Shown here: positions 8,827 through 17,531 of the stretch, one piece after another
Layout of the letters: each line of letters opens with the position of its first letter
Numbering within the stretch: the first letter of the stretch is position 1
Assembly: GCA_031426815.1 (NCBI GenBank)
Contig: JASJPG010000131.1
Span: forward strand, 1 to 25,274
Length of the DNA stretch: 25,274 nucleotides
Reading direction: 5' to 3'
Source of the DNA: PFJX01 sp031426815
GTDB taxonomy: Bacteria; Pseudomonadota; Gammaproteobacteria; Burkholderiales; Thiobacillaceae
The notes under the pieces: model-generated
What the model saw: only the letters and a program-made list of their open reading frames with translations
What the model was told of the DNA's origin: nothing
Databases searched by the model: none
Program-made: the position numbers and the translations under genes

Positions 8827-9488
8827 TATTTGCCCTGCAGATAGCGTCTGTCGTCGAAAGTGGCGACCCATTCCGGCTTGTAGATGACCATCATCGTGAT
8901 CAGCATGCCGGTGATGAACGCCTCGCTGAACGACATCAGCACGAAGTAGGGCAGATATTCCTCCAGCAGATAGCTGAGCGAATAGAGGCCGGACAGCGCG
9001 ACAAAGCCGGTTGAGGCTAGGCCGACCGCGACGATGGCCAGCGCGGCGCCGAAGAAGGCGTTGAGGAAAATGTAGATGAACAGGTGGTTGGGCAACTTGC
9101 GGTCGGTCAGCGTGTAAATGGCCCAGGACACGCCTACCGGCACCGCTCCCATGATCATCCAATTGGCCGGATAGGCGGCGTATTCGCCGTGCCAGAGCGA
9201 GAGCGCGGCGGTCACCAGGGCAATCGAGAACAACGCGAACAGCGGGCGGAACATCAGCGTCAACACGGTCGCGCCGACCAGATGGAAGTTTAGGCCCGGT
9301 CTGATCCCGGTCTTGATCAACCAGAGCCCGAGCACCGCAACTGTCGCGGCCAGAAAGATATTGAGATTGGCCTGGTCGCTCAACATGCGCCAACCGGCGT
9401 GCCGCACGATCAGCCACGCCGCCACCGCGACCAGCAGCCAGAGGCTCCATAGCCAGTGTGGGGGAATGTTGGCGGCAACCAGGTTCAT
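8826..9488 (-). CDS. CbiM-like energy-coupling factor transporter permease
   Basis: 220 residues, strongly hydrophobic with six to seven membrane segments. It ends in a motif, SFSEAFITGMLITMMVIYKP followed by EWVATFDD, that I associate with the CbiM-like (PF01891) ECF permease family of proteobacteria. The ATG at 9488 starts MNLVAANIPPHW; the near-N-terminal His fits the place where CbiM-type proteins bind a metal ion, but the classical MHIPDG start is missing. The open frame extends to 9587 in poor-looking sequence. Family members bind cobalt or nickel as the substrate-capturing subunit. No ATPase (CbiO) or CbiQ gene lies in the window, so partners must be elsewhere or it is a solo protein. 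Substrate not determinable from sequence. Confidence 0.75.
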   Translation of the reverse strand: MNLVAANIPPHWLWSLWLLVAVAAWLIVRHAGWRMLSDQANLNIFLAATVAVLGLWLIKTGIRPGLNFHLVGATVLTLMFRPLFALFSIALVTAALSLWHGEYAAYPANWMIMGAVPVGVSWAIYTLTDRKLPNHLFIYIFLNAFFGAALAIVAVGLASTGFVALSGLYSLSYLLEEYLPYFVLMSFSEAFITGMLITMMVIYKPEWVATFDDRRYLQGK

Positions 9489-9600
9489 GTCAGGGGGCGA
9501 GCGAATGAGCGGGAATTCTATTAGAAAACGCTGATGAACTTGGACAGTTGGACCGCGCCGCCGAAGCAGGGTTTCCTTGCTGGGCATGCGTAATCTATTC

Positions 9601-9629
9601 CGTCACCCCGGCGTAGGCCGGGGTCCAGG
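9601..9629 (+). repeat. 29-bp interspersed repeat, copy 1
   Basis: Begins CGTCACCCCGGCGTAGGCCG and forms a short hairpin (CCCCGGC / GCCGGGG). It matches 10389-10417 at 28 of 29 positions in the same orientation, so the two copies bracket the HAD hydrolase gene. This is a type of intergenic repeat common in proteobacteria. Confidence 0.85.
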
Positions 9630-9651
9630 CGCCGGCTTGATTCGGTGAGTC

Positions 9652-9680
9652 GTTTCAGTCCGTTATGCCTCGGATAAAAT
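9652..9680 (+). promoter_or_regulatory. Possible sigma70 promoter of the HAD gene
   Basis: TAAAAT at 9675-9680 resembles a -10 box, and a poor -35 candidate (GTTTCA) lies 17 bp upstream at 9652-9657. It is 22 bp before the first ATG of the downstream gene. Weak evidence. Confidence 0.3.
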
Positions 9681-9702
9681 TCGCGCCTTCCCGACCAATC
9701 CG

Positions 9703-10371
9703 ATGGACCCCGCCATGCGCCTTGCCCTGTTCGACCTCGACAACACCCTGCTCGCCGGCGATTCCGATTTCGAATGGGCGCAATACCTGATCGAACAGGG
9801 CGTGCTCGACCGCGAAGTGTATGAAGCGCGCAATCAGGCTTTCTACGACCAGTACAAGGCCGGCACGCTGGATATTTACGCGTTTCTCGACTTTCAGTTG
9901 AAACCGCTGTCGCGCCACCCGCGCGTGCAACTCGACGCCTGGCACGCCGATTTCATGGCGCGCAAGATCATCCCGATCGTCGCCGCCGGCACGCCCGCGC
10001 TGCTGGGAAAACACCGCGCCGATGTCTGCGTCATCGTCACCGCCACCAACAGCTTCGTCACCGCCCCCATCGCCGCGCATCTGGGCGTGCCGCACCTGAT
10101 CGCCACCGAACCGGAACAGTCCAACGGCGAATTCACCGGCCGCCCGCATGGCGTGCCCTCGTTCAAGGAAGGCAAGGTGCGCCGCCTCAACGAATGGCTC
10201 GCCGCGCGCGGGCAAAGCTGGGAAGACGTCGAGGAAAGCTGGTTTTACAGCGATTCGTTGAACGATTTGCCGCTGCTGGAAGTGGTGAAAAATCCGGTCG
10301 CCGTCGATCCGGATGCGACGCTGAAGGCGTGCGCGGAAGGGCGGGGATGGCCGGTGATCAGCTTGCGGTAG
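9703..10371 (+). CDS. HAD-IB family phosphatase (SerB-like)
   Basis: 222 residues, cytoplasmic. HAD motif I is LFDLDNTL, with the nucleophile Asp and the second Asp two residues on. Motif II is VIVTATNS (Thr) and motif IV is YSDSLNDLPLL. An alpha-helical cap sits between motifs I and II (about residues 20-90), as in subclass IB. The family includes phosphoserine phosphatase and other small-molecule phosphomonoesterases; the true substrate is unknown. ATGs at 9703 and 9715 are both possible and neither has a clear ribosome site; 9715 puts MRLALFDLDNT at the N-terminus, as in relatives. It stands alone, bracketed by two copies of a 29-bp repeat. Confidence 0.9.
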   Translation: MDPAMRLALFDLDNTLLAGDSDFEWAQYLIEQGVLDREVYEARNQAFYDQYKAGTLDIYAFLDFQLKPLSRHPRVQLDAWHADFMARKIIPIVAAGTPALLGKHRADVCVIVTATNSFVTAPIAAHLGVPHLIATEPEQSNGEFTGRPHGVPSFKEGKVRRLNEWLAARGQSWEDVEESWFYSDSLNDLPLLEVVKNPVAVDPDATLKACAEGRGWPVISLR

Positions 10372-10388
10372 GGGCGCGCAACGGTGTT

Positions 10389-10417
10389 CGTCACCCCGGC
10401 GAAGGCCGGGGTCCAGG
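10389..10417 (+). repeat. 29-bp interspersed repeat, copy 2
   Basis: Same sequence as 9601-9629 except one base (A for T at position 14), direct orientation, 18 bp after the HAD gene stop. Its hairpin could serve as that gene's terminator, though no T-run follows. The remaining 10418-10608 is AT-rich relative to the surroundings and holds a short palindrome (CCATGAAAATCATGG, 10476-10490) of unknown role. Confidence 0.85.
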
Positions 10418-10608
10418 TCGTTGGTTGCAGTTGGGTTTGTTGCCGGGCTGGGGTTTGAAGTAGATTGTTAATTTTCCATGAAAATCATGGATTTATGTCT
10501 TTTGGCATATTGTCTGGGGTGGTGATGGCGGGATAGGATTTTCTGTGCCGCCGGAATGCTGCGCGGGTATCCATTTCAGGATCAATATAAATTGCTAGGG
10601 AGATAAGC

Positions 10609-13600
10609 ATGAAAAACGGGATGAGTTCGTGCGTGGAATTGGCACGAAGTGAGGGTCTATTTAACTTTTCCACACGCATATTTGGTCTGCGGATTGTATT
10701 GGCTCTTGCCACATTGATGTCAATTCCATGTTCCGCATCAGGAATATGGCAATACTCATTTGCTAATTTCAGTGGATACAATTGTTTTGGTTATCCTGGC
10801 CCTACCTATTGGGGTTCGTCAGACTCGCTCTCTGGAATTCTTGGGGATGTTTTAGAGCATGGTCACAATGGTTATTTAAGGAATCCTTATATGTGTTGTG
10901 ACTTTGCATCGGTTACTTCTGGTAGCGGAGTTGCGCCATATGGGGCGTCATATTTGGTCCCAGTAACAATCAATTTAAGCACTGGTTGCAATAGGTCGGA
11001 TAATGACTGGGTTAGTGTTGTTCCGGTAAATGTTGTTGGCAGCGATCCAAAGAATCTCGGGCTTGGCTCATGCGAGCAGAGCGTTGGAAATCCTGTTAAT
11101 GCTGGTTCGGGAAATAAAATTCAGTTAGAAAGAGATTATGGCGATGGGGTGTCGGTTCTAGAGTTTTCAATAACGTACAACAGCAGGGCAATGCCAGTAA
11201 GGTCCAGTATGGGCCATCTGTGGGCGCACAAGTATTCTTCACAAATAGTAGCATCAAAGAGCAATGCATTAGTCGCCGCCAATAGAAATGATGGTCGAAT
11301 ATATCAATTTAAATTATTTGCGGGGTATTGGTCTGCGGATAAGGATGTTCCTGATCGTCTGATTGAATTTAAAGATGGTTCAGGACAACGAATAGCATGG
11401 GAGCTGTTTGTTGCAATTGACGACTCTGTAGAATCTTACGACCCCACCGGCAAACTCCTATCAATCACCGACCGCGTCGGCCACGTCCAAACCCTCAGCT
11501 ACACCACCACCGGCCAACTCACCGCCGTCACCGACACCTTCGGCCGCAGCCTCACTTTCAGCCACGACACCGCCGGCCGCATCGCCACCGTCACCGACCC
11601 CGCCAACCAACCCATCACCTACGCCTACGACACCAACAACAACCTCGCCAGCGTCACCTACCCCGACGCCACCACTAAAACCTACCACTACGAGAACGCC
11701 ACCTTCCCCAACGCCCTCACCGGCATCAGCGACGCCAACGGCGCCCGCTACGCCACCTACGCCTACGACAGCGAAGGCCGCGCCATCCTCTCCGAACACG
11801 CCGACGGCGCCGAGCGGGTCGCGCTCACCTACAACGAAGACGGCACGACCACCGTCACCGACGCCCTCGGCACCGCCCGCAGCTACGCCTTCCAGACCGT
11901 CCTTGGCGTCGTAAAAAGCACCGGCATCTCCCAGCCCGGCGGCTCAGGTTGCAGCGCCGCCTCCAGCAAGATGACCTACGACGCCAACGGCAACGTTGCC
12001 AGCCGCGACGACTTCAACGGCCACCGCACCCGCTACTGGCATGATCTCGCCCGCAACCTGGAAACCACCCGAATCGAAGGGCTAGCGATCAAAAACGGCA
12101 ACGAAACGATCCAACCTGAAACCCGCACCACCTACACGGAATGGCACCCCGACTGGCGCCTGCCCACCGTCGAAAAAACCTACACCGGCGGCGCCGACGC
12201 CCAAGGCAACCCCCTGGGCAGCCTGGTCAAGGAAATCGACACCACCTACGACGCCAGCGGCAACCCCCTCCAACGCACCGAAAAAGACAGCCAGCGCAAC
12301 GAAACCCGCACCTGGACCTACACCTGGCACAGCCTGGGCCGCCTCGCCCGCATCGACGGACCGCGCAGTGACGTCCAGGACATCACCACCTACGCCTACT
12401 ACCCCGACGACGACCCTGACCCGGCCCGCCGCGGCCAACTCAGGCAAATCACCAACGCCCTCGGCCACATCACCGAAATCCAGGCCTACGACCTGCACGG
12501 CCACCCCACCCAGATCCAAGACCCCAACGGCCTCATCACCCAATACACCTACACCGCCCGCGGCTGGCTCGCCACCCGCCTGACGGGCGACCGCCTCACC
12601 ACCTACACCTACGACCCGGCGGGACAACTCACCCGGATCGACCTCCCCGACGGCCAACAACTGGCCTATACCTACGACGCCGCCCACCGCCTCACCGACC
12701 TCCGCGACGCCCAGGGCGGCCACCGCCACGTCAGCCTCGACGCCCAAGGCAACATCCTCACCGAAACCATCCTCGACGCCCAAGGCAACCAAGCCAGCCA
12801 CCTGAACCGGCAATACGACGCCCTCGGCCGTCTATGGAAAGAAACGCAGCGCATCAACGGCCAGGACGCCGTCACCGAATACGGCTACGACGCCGAAGGC
12901 AACCCCATCCAGCGGACCGACCCCCTGGCCCACGCCACCCACTGGCGCCACGACGCCCTCGACCGCCTGGCCCAGACCGAAGACGCCCTGCAAGGACTCA
13001 GCGACCTCACCCGCGACAGCCTCGACCAGATCACCCGCCAGCAAGACCCCAAGGGCAACGCCACCGCCTACGAAATCGACGCCTACGGCCAAGTCCGCCA
13101 AGAAACCAGCCCCGACCGCGGCCTCACCACCTACAGCTACGACCCCGCCGGCAACCTCAAAACCCGCACCGACGCCCGCGGCAAAACCACCACCTACATT
13201 TACGACAGCCTCAACCGGCCCACCAGCATCCGCTTCACCGCCGGCATGAACCGCTACTACACCTACGACCAAGGCCCCAACGGCCGCGGCCGGCTGACCG
13301 GCATGACCGACGAAAGCGGCAGCACCGCCTGGACCTACACCGCCCACGGCGAAGTCGCTAGCAAAACCCACACCCCCAGCGACGGCCCCGCCCGCCGAGT
13401 CGGCTACACCTTCAGCCACGGCCACCTCAACCGCCTCACCTACCCCAGCGGCGCCTACATCGACTACACCTGGCAGCAAGGCAGCATCAGCGAAATCCGC
13501 CTCAACGGCGCCCCCCTACTGACCGGCATCCAAAACGCCCCCCTCGGCGGTCCCAAATCCTGGACCTGGAGCAACGGCCAGCAATACAGCCCCGGCCACG

Positions 13601-14247
13601 ACCCCGAAACCGGCTGGCCGCAGAGCTACCCCCTGGGCGACCGCAACCGCAGCCTCAGCTACGACACCGCCGGCCGCATCACCGCCTACCGCCACAGCGG
13701 CCAACCCAACCTCGACCACGACTTCGCCTACGACGCCCTCGACCGCCTCACCGACCAGAACACCTACCCAGGCCACACCGGCTGGACCCTCGACGCCAAC
13801 GGCAACCGCACCCAACAACAAAGCGGCAGCGCCACCTACCCCTACACCTACGCCCCCGCCAGCAACCGCCTACAAAGCGTTGCCGGCCCCGCAAGCAAAA
13901 TCTACCAATACGACGCCGCCGGCAACATCACCCACGACGGCACCTACGCCTACACCTACAACGACGCCGGCCGCCTCAAGCAACTCACCTGGAACGGCCA
14001 GACCACCACCTACCTCTACAACGGCCTCGGCGAACGCACCCGAAAAACCGGCCGCGGTGCCGCCAGCGGACAGGAACGCTACATCCACGACGAAAGTGGC
14101 CACCGCCTCGGCGAATACACCGCCAGCGGCACACGATTGCAGGAAACCGTCTGGCTAGACGACCGCCCCGTAGCCGTACTCACCGACGCCGGCCCCCTCT
14201 ACGTCTACACCGACTACCTGAACGCCCCACGCACGCCGACAGCATAG
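10609..14247 (+). CDS. RHS/YD-repeat protein, C-terminally truncated, no toxin tip
   Basis: 1212 residues. A hydrophobic signal-like segment (about 27-45, LRIVLALATLMSIPCSASG) suggests export. A DUF6531-like region with GNPVNAGSGNK and ITYNS precedes many YD repeats (YDxxGxx, e.g. YDPAGQLTRIDLPDG, YDAAGNITHDG) from about residue 275 to 1190. AGGGAG at 10597-10602 sets the start. RHS proteins build a hollow beta-cocoon that encloses a C-terminal toxin. Here the protein stops at YTDYLNAPRTPTA, where relatives usually continue through a conserved core end (YYDPRLGRF-type) and a variable toxin. No toxin or immunity gene follows. Base composition changes sharply near 11440: the 5' part is low-GC with mixed codons, while the rest ends codons almost only in C. 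Probably a truncated or decaying accessory gene acquired by transfer. Confidence 0.88.
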   Translation: MKNGMSSCVELARSEGLFNFSTRIFGLRIVLALATLMSIPCSASGIWQYSFANFSGYNCFGYPGPTYWGSSDSLSGILGDVLEHGHNGYLRNPYMCCDFASVTSGSGVAPYGASYLVPVTINLSTGCNRSDNDWVSVVPVNVVGSDPKNLGLGSCEQSVGNPVNAGSGNKIQLERDYGDGVSVLEFSITYNSRAMPVRSSMGHLWAHKYSSQIVASKSNALVAANRNDGRIYQFKLFAGYWSADKDVPDRLIEFKDGSGQRIAWELFVAIDDSVESYDPTGKLLSITDRVGHVQTLSYTTTGQLTAVTDTFGRSLTFSHDTAGRIATVTDPANQPITYAYDTNNNLASVTYPDATTKTYHYENATFPNALTGISDANGARYATYAYDSEGRAILSEHADGAERVALTYNEDGTTTVTDALGTARSYAFQTVLGVVKSTGISQPGGSGCSAASSKMTYDANGNVASRDDFNGHRTRYWHDLARNLETTRIEGLAIKNGNETIQPETRTTYTEWHPDWRLPTVEKTYTGGADAQGNPLGSLVKEIDTTYDASGNPLQRTEKDSQRNETRTWTYTWHSLGRLARIDGPRSDVQDITTYAYYPDDDPDPARRGQLRQITNALGHITEIQAYDLHGHPTQIQDPNGLITQYTYTARGWLATRLTGDRLTTYTYDPAGQLTRIDLPDGQQLAYTYDAAHRLTDLRDAQGGHRHVSLDAQGNILTETILDAQGNQASHLNRQYDALGRLWKETQRINGQDAVTEYGYDAEGNPIQRTDPLAHATHWRHDALDRLAQTEDALQGLSDLTRDSLDQITRQQDPKGNATAYEIDAYGQVRQETSPDRGLTTYSYDPAGNLKTRTDARGKTTTYIYDSLNRPTSIRFTAGMNRYYTYDQGPNGRGRLTGMTDESGSTAWTYTAHGEVASKTHTPSDGPARRVGYTFSHGHLNRLTYPSGAYIDYTWQQGSISEIRLNGAPLLTGIQNAPLGGPKSWTWSNGQQYSPGHDPETGWPQSYPLGDRNRSLSYDTAGRITAYRHSGQPNLDHDFAYDALDRLTDQNTYPGHTGWTLDANGNRTQQQSGSATYPYTYAPASNRLQSVAGPASKIYQYDAAGNITHDGTYAYTYNDAGRLKQLTWNGQTTTYLYNGLGERTRKTGRGAASGQERYIHDESGHRLGEYTASGTRLQETVWLDDRPVAVLTDAGPLYVYTDYLNAPRTPTA

Positions 14248-14434
14248 GCGGACTGCGAGAAGTCGAATTCGGCGGCTTGCTTCGCGAAGCCGCGCTACGC
14301 GTGACGCCATGCGCGCGGAACAATGCACTCGGCCAGTTTCCGGCCTGCGCCAATAAGAAGATTTACGGGTCCGCCTGGCTTGTCTTTGGATATAGGCGGG
14401 CCTACCATCTTTTACGTTTCCTTCGTCCACACAC
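14248..14434. other. Gap after truncated RHS gene
   Basis: No gene recognised. One plus-strand frame, shifted from the RHS frame, stays open from about 14236 for some 60 codons, but its translation does not look like RHS core. It may be the far side of a deletion or recombination junction that removed the RHS tip. Confidence 0.35.
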
Positions 14435-14446
14435 ATGAGGGCTGTC

Positions 14447-15532
14447 ATGAAACTTGCCACGCTGTTTTCCGCTCTTGCCTTGAGCTTTGCCACTTTCGCC
14501 GTTCAGGCTGCCGAGCCTGTCGTCATCAAGTTCTCTCACGTGGTTGCGCCGGATACGCCGAAAGGCCGTGCCGCCGAGTATTTCAAGAAACTGGCCGAGG
14601 AGCGCAGCAAGGGCCGCGTCAAGGTCGAGGTCTACCCGAACAGCCAGCTTTACAAGGATCGCGAGGAAATGGAGGCGCTGCAGATCGGCGCCGTGCAGAT
14701 GCTGGCGCCTTCGCTGGCCAAGTTCGGACCGCTTGGCGTGCGCTCGTTCGAGTTGTTCGATCTGCCTTATATCTTCCCCAACAAGGAAACACTGTATCGC
14801 GTGATGGATGGCGATATCGGCAAGAAACTGTTCGGCATGCTCGATGCCAAGGGCATTGCCGGCCTCGGCTTCTGGGATAACGGCTTCAAGCAGATGAGTG
14901 CGAACAAGCCGCTGCATTCGGTGGATGATTTCAAAGGCCTGAAGTTGCGCATCCAGTCTTCCAAGGTGCTGGAAGCGCAGATGAAAGCGCTCGGCGCCAA
15001 CCCGCAGGTGATGGCGTTCTCCGAGGTGTATTCGGCGCTGCAGCAGGGCGTGGTGGACGGCACCGAGAACCCGATGTCGAACCTGTACACGCAGAAGATG
15101 CATGAGGTGCAGAAGCATCTGACCCTGTCCGACCACGGTTATCTGGGCTATGCGGTGATCGTCAACAAGAAGTTCTGGGACGACCTGCCGACCGACCTGC
15201 GCGCTACGCTCGACACGGCGATGAAGGACACCACGGTGTTCGAACGCAAGATCGCGCAAGAGGAAAACGACGAGGCCCTGGCCAAGGTGAAAGCGGCCGG
15301 CACCACGCAGATTTACACGCTGCCCTACAAGGATCGCGTGGTCTGGCAACAGGCGCTGCTGCCGGTGCATAAAGAGTTCGAGGAAAAAATCGGCCGCGAC
15401 TTCATCCAGGCTGCTTACCAGACTGCCGCCCAGGTGGAGAAGGAAAAGGCCGCCAAGGCCACCGCTCCGGCCAAGAAAGACAAGCCCGCTCCGATGAAGG
15501 CCGACAAGCCGGCCAAGACCGAGAAAAAGTAA
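14447..15532 (+). CDS. dctP: TRAP transporter substrate-binding protein DctP
   Basis: 361 residues from the ATG at 14447, preferred over 14435 because TGAGGG lies 5 nt upstream and a clean Sec signal follows (KLATLFSALALSFATFAVQAA). Mature protein: a periplasmic two-lobed binding protein of the DctP family (SFELFDLPYIF; GLKLRIQSSK with the conserved carboxylate-binding Arg; QQGVVDGTENP). The family captures C4-dicarboxylates or similar organic acids and delivers them to DctQM. The last 30 or so residues are a low-complexity Lys/Ala/Pro tail (PAKKDKPAPMKADKPAKTEKK region) beyond the usual fold. First gene of a dctPQM operon; a hairpin sits between it and dctQ. Confidence 0.93.
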   Translation: MKLATLFSALALSFATFAVQAAEPVVIKFSHVVAPDTPKGRAAEYFKKLAEERSKGRVKVEVYPNSQLYKDREEMEALQIGAVQMLAPSLAKFGPLGVRSFELFDLPYIFPNKETLYRVMDGDIGKKLFGMLDAKGIAGLGFWDNGFKQMSANKPLHSVDDFKGLKLRIQSSKVLEAQMKALGANPQVMAFSEVYSALQQGVVDGTENPMSNLYTQKMHEVQKHLTLSDHGYLGYAVIVNKKFWDDLPTDLRATLDTAMKDTTVFERKIAQEENDEALAKVKAAGTTQIYTLPYKDRVVWQQALLPVHKEFEEKIGRDFIQAAYQTAAQVEKEKAAKATAPAKKDKPAPMKADKPAKTEKK

Positions 15533-15546
15533 GCACTACCCATTGA

Positions 15547-15572
15547 CCCCGGCCTGGTGCCGGGGTTTGTTT
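15547..15572 (+). terminator. Hairpin after dctP, possible attenuator
   Basis: CCCCGGC (15547-15553) pairs with GCCGGGG (15559-15565) around a 5-nt loop, followed by TTTGTTT. Lying between dctP and dctQ, it may be a partial terminator or 3' stabiliser giving more binding protein than permease, a common pattern in TRAP operons (inference). Confidence 0.55.
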
Positions 15573-15606
15573 CCCGGTGTTTCGCCAAACCTGCAGGGGA
15601 AGCAAC

Positions 15607-16143
15607 ATGTTTCACCGCATGCTGGATCGACTGGAGGAGTGGATCATCCTCTCCTTCATGGCCGTCGCCACGCTGGTCACCTTCGTCTCCGTGACGATGC
15701 GTTACACCATGGGCACCGGCTTCACCTGGTCCACCGAACTCACCATTTACCTGTTCATCTGGATGGCCAAATTCGGCGCCGCCTATGGCGTGCGCACCGG
15801 CATACACGTCGGCGTCGACTACGTGGTGAACAAGGTGGAAGGCGCTAAACGGCGCTTCCTGATCATCGCCGGCATGGTTCTTGGCATTAGCTTCACCGGC
15901 ATCATTTCCTTCTTCGGCGCGCGCTGGGTGATCTTCATCTACGGCACAGGGCAGATTTCGCCCGATCTGGAATGGCCGATGTGGATCATCTATCTGGCGA
16001 TTCCGTTCGGCTCCGGCCTGATGTGCTATCGCTTCATCCAGAGCCTGGTGAAGTTCCTCAAGCATGGCCAGACCACCTCGGCCGGCCCGGTTTCCGATCT
16101 GCGTGAAGGCGCGCTCGATAGCGCGAAGGAGCATGTGAAATGA
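15607..16143 (+). CDS. dctQ: TRAP transporter small permease DctQ
   Basis: 178 residues with four predicted membrane segments (about 13-35, 45-65, 85-108, 125-150). The DctQ-like stretch FTWSTELTIYLFIWMAKFGA and a following RTGIHVGVD are present. The ATG at 15607 is chosen for AGGGGA at 15595-15600; earlier in-frame codons lack a ribosome site. The small subunit pairs with DctM to form the sodium-coupled permease in the inner membrane. Its stop overlaps the dctM start (ATGA), so the two are probably translationally coupled. Confidence 0.92.
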   Translation: MFHRMLDRLEEWIILSFMAVATLVTFVSVTMRYTMGTGFTWSTELTIYLFIWMAKFGAAYGVRTGIHVGVDYVVNKVEGAKRRFLIIAGMVLGISFTGIISFFGARWVIFIYGTGQISPDLEWPMWIIYLAIPFGSGLMCYRFIQSLVKFLKHGQTTSAGPVSDLREGALDSAKEHVK

Positions 16144-17477
16144 CCGCCGCGCTCATCATGAGCATCCTCACGCTGCTGCTGATCACCGGCACGCCGATTT
16201 CGATCGCGCTGGGCATGACGGTGATGACTTTCCTGGTGTTCTTCTCGTCGTTCGACATGACCACGGTGAACATCATTTCGCAGCGCCTGTTCACCGGCTT
16301 GGAAAGCTTTTCGATCATGGCGGTGCCGTTCTTCGTGCTGGCCGGGGCATTCCTGACTGACGGCGGCGTCGCCAAACGCATCATCGCCTTCGCGGTCACG
16401 TTGGTCGGTTGGATGCCCGGCGGCCTGGCCATGGCCAGCGTCGTTGCCTGCGCGTTCTTTGCCACGCTGTCCGGTTCGAGTCCGGCTACGGTGATGGCGA
16501 TCGGCTCATTGATGCTGCCGGCGATGATCCAGCAAGGCTATCCGAAAGGCTTCTCCACCGGCTTGATCGCCTGTTCCGGTTCGCTCGGCATCCTGATTCC
16601 GCCGTCCATCGTGATGATCATCTATGCCGTGGCAACGTCCGAATCGGCCGGCAAGCTGTTCGTCGCCGGCATCGTGCCCGGTGCCCTGCTGGCGCTGGTG
16701 CTGATGGGCGTGACTTTTCTCTATGCCAAGAAACACAATTTCCCGACCATTCCGCGCGCCACGCTGAAGGAAGTGGTGAAGTCGTTCGTGGATGCCTTCT
16801 GGGGGTTGATGTTGGTGGTCATCGTCATGGGCGGCATCTATGGCGGCATTTTCACGCCGACCGAAGCGGCCGCGGTGTCGGCGGTGTACGCCTTTGTTTG
16901 CGCCAGTTTCATCTATCGCAGCCTGCCTTTCCGCGACATCGGCAAGGTGCTGCTGCATGCCGCCAATACCTCGTCGATGCTGCTGTACATCATTACCAAC
17001 GCAATCCTGTTCAACTTTCTGCTCACCTCGGAACAGATCCCGCAAGGCCTCGCCGCCTGGGTCATCGCGCAAGATCTGGAAGCCTGGCAGTTCCTGATAT
17101 TCGTCAACGTTGTGTTGTTGCTGGCCGGCCAGTTCATGGAACCCAGTTCCATCGTGCTGATCCTGGCGCCGCTGTTCCTGCCCATCGCCGTCGCGCTCGG
17201 CATCGACCCGATCCATCTCGGCATCATCATGGTGGTGAACATGGAGATCGGCATGATCACGCCGCCGGTCGGGCTCAACCTGTATGTGGCGAGCCATTTG
17301 TCGCATATGGGATTGACCGAGGTGTCCAAGGCCGCCTTGCCGTTCGTCGGCGTCATGCTGGTTTATCTGATGCTGATCACCTATGTGCCGGAAATCTCGA
17401 TGTTCCTGGTCGATATCCTGTATCCACCGAATCCGGCCGCGCTGGTCTCGCCGGAAGCGGGGCAAGTGTTCGATTGA
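16140..17477 (+). CDS. dctM: TRAP transporter large permease DctM
   Basis: 445 residues, about 12 membrane segments, full family length. Features typical of DctM include the SGSSPATVMAIGSLMLPAM loop, SGSLGILIPPS, GGIFTPTEAAAVSAVYAF, and MEIGMITPPVGLNLYV near the C-terminus. It is the transport subunit that takes substrate from DctP using the sodium gradient. ATGA overlap with dctQ. No dctB/dctD sensor-regulator pair lies in the window, so control of the operon is not evident, apart from the ArsR-type gene 54 bp downstream. Confidence 0.95.
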   Translation: MTAALIMSILTLLLITGTPISIALGMTVMTFLVFFSSFDMTTVNIISQRLFTGLESFSIMAVPFFVLAGAFLTDGGVAKRIIAFAVTLVGWMPGGLAMASVVACAFFATLSGSSPATVMAIGSLMLPAMIQQGYPKGFSTGLIACSGSLGILIPPSIVMIIYAVATSESAGKLFVAGIVPGALLALVLMGVTFLYAKKHNFPTIPRATLKEVVKSFVDAFWGLMLVVIVMGGIYGGIFTPTEAAAVSAVYAFVCASFIYRSLPFRDIGKVLLHAANTSSMLLYIITNAILFNFLLTSEQIPQGLAAWVIAQDLEAWQFLIFVNVVLLLAGQFMEPSSIVLILAPLFLPIAVALGIDPIHLGIIMVVNMEIGMITPPVGLNLYVASHLSHMGLTEVSKAALPFVGVMLVYLMLITYVPEISMFLVDILYPPNPAALVSPEAGQVFD

Positions 17478-17531
17478 CGGCGCCAAAATTAGTGGTTGCG
17501 GTAATAAAACAAAATAACTAATAATGTAGTC

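Noticed and set aside
12082..13479. Val/Gly-rich frames on the minus strand
   Set aside because: They are the complement of the C-saturated YD-repeat core; the repetitive Val-Gly content follows from GNC codons.
11440..14230. Regularly repeated short motifs, considered as a CRISPR array or tandem DNA repeat
   Set aside because: They are in-frame YD-peptide repeats of varying sequence in a coding region, without constant repeats and spacers.
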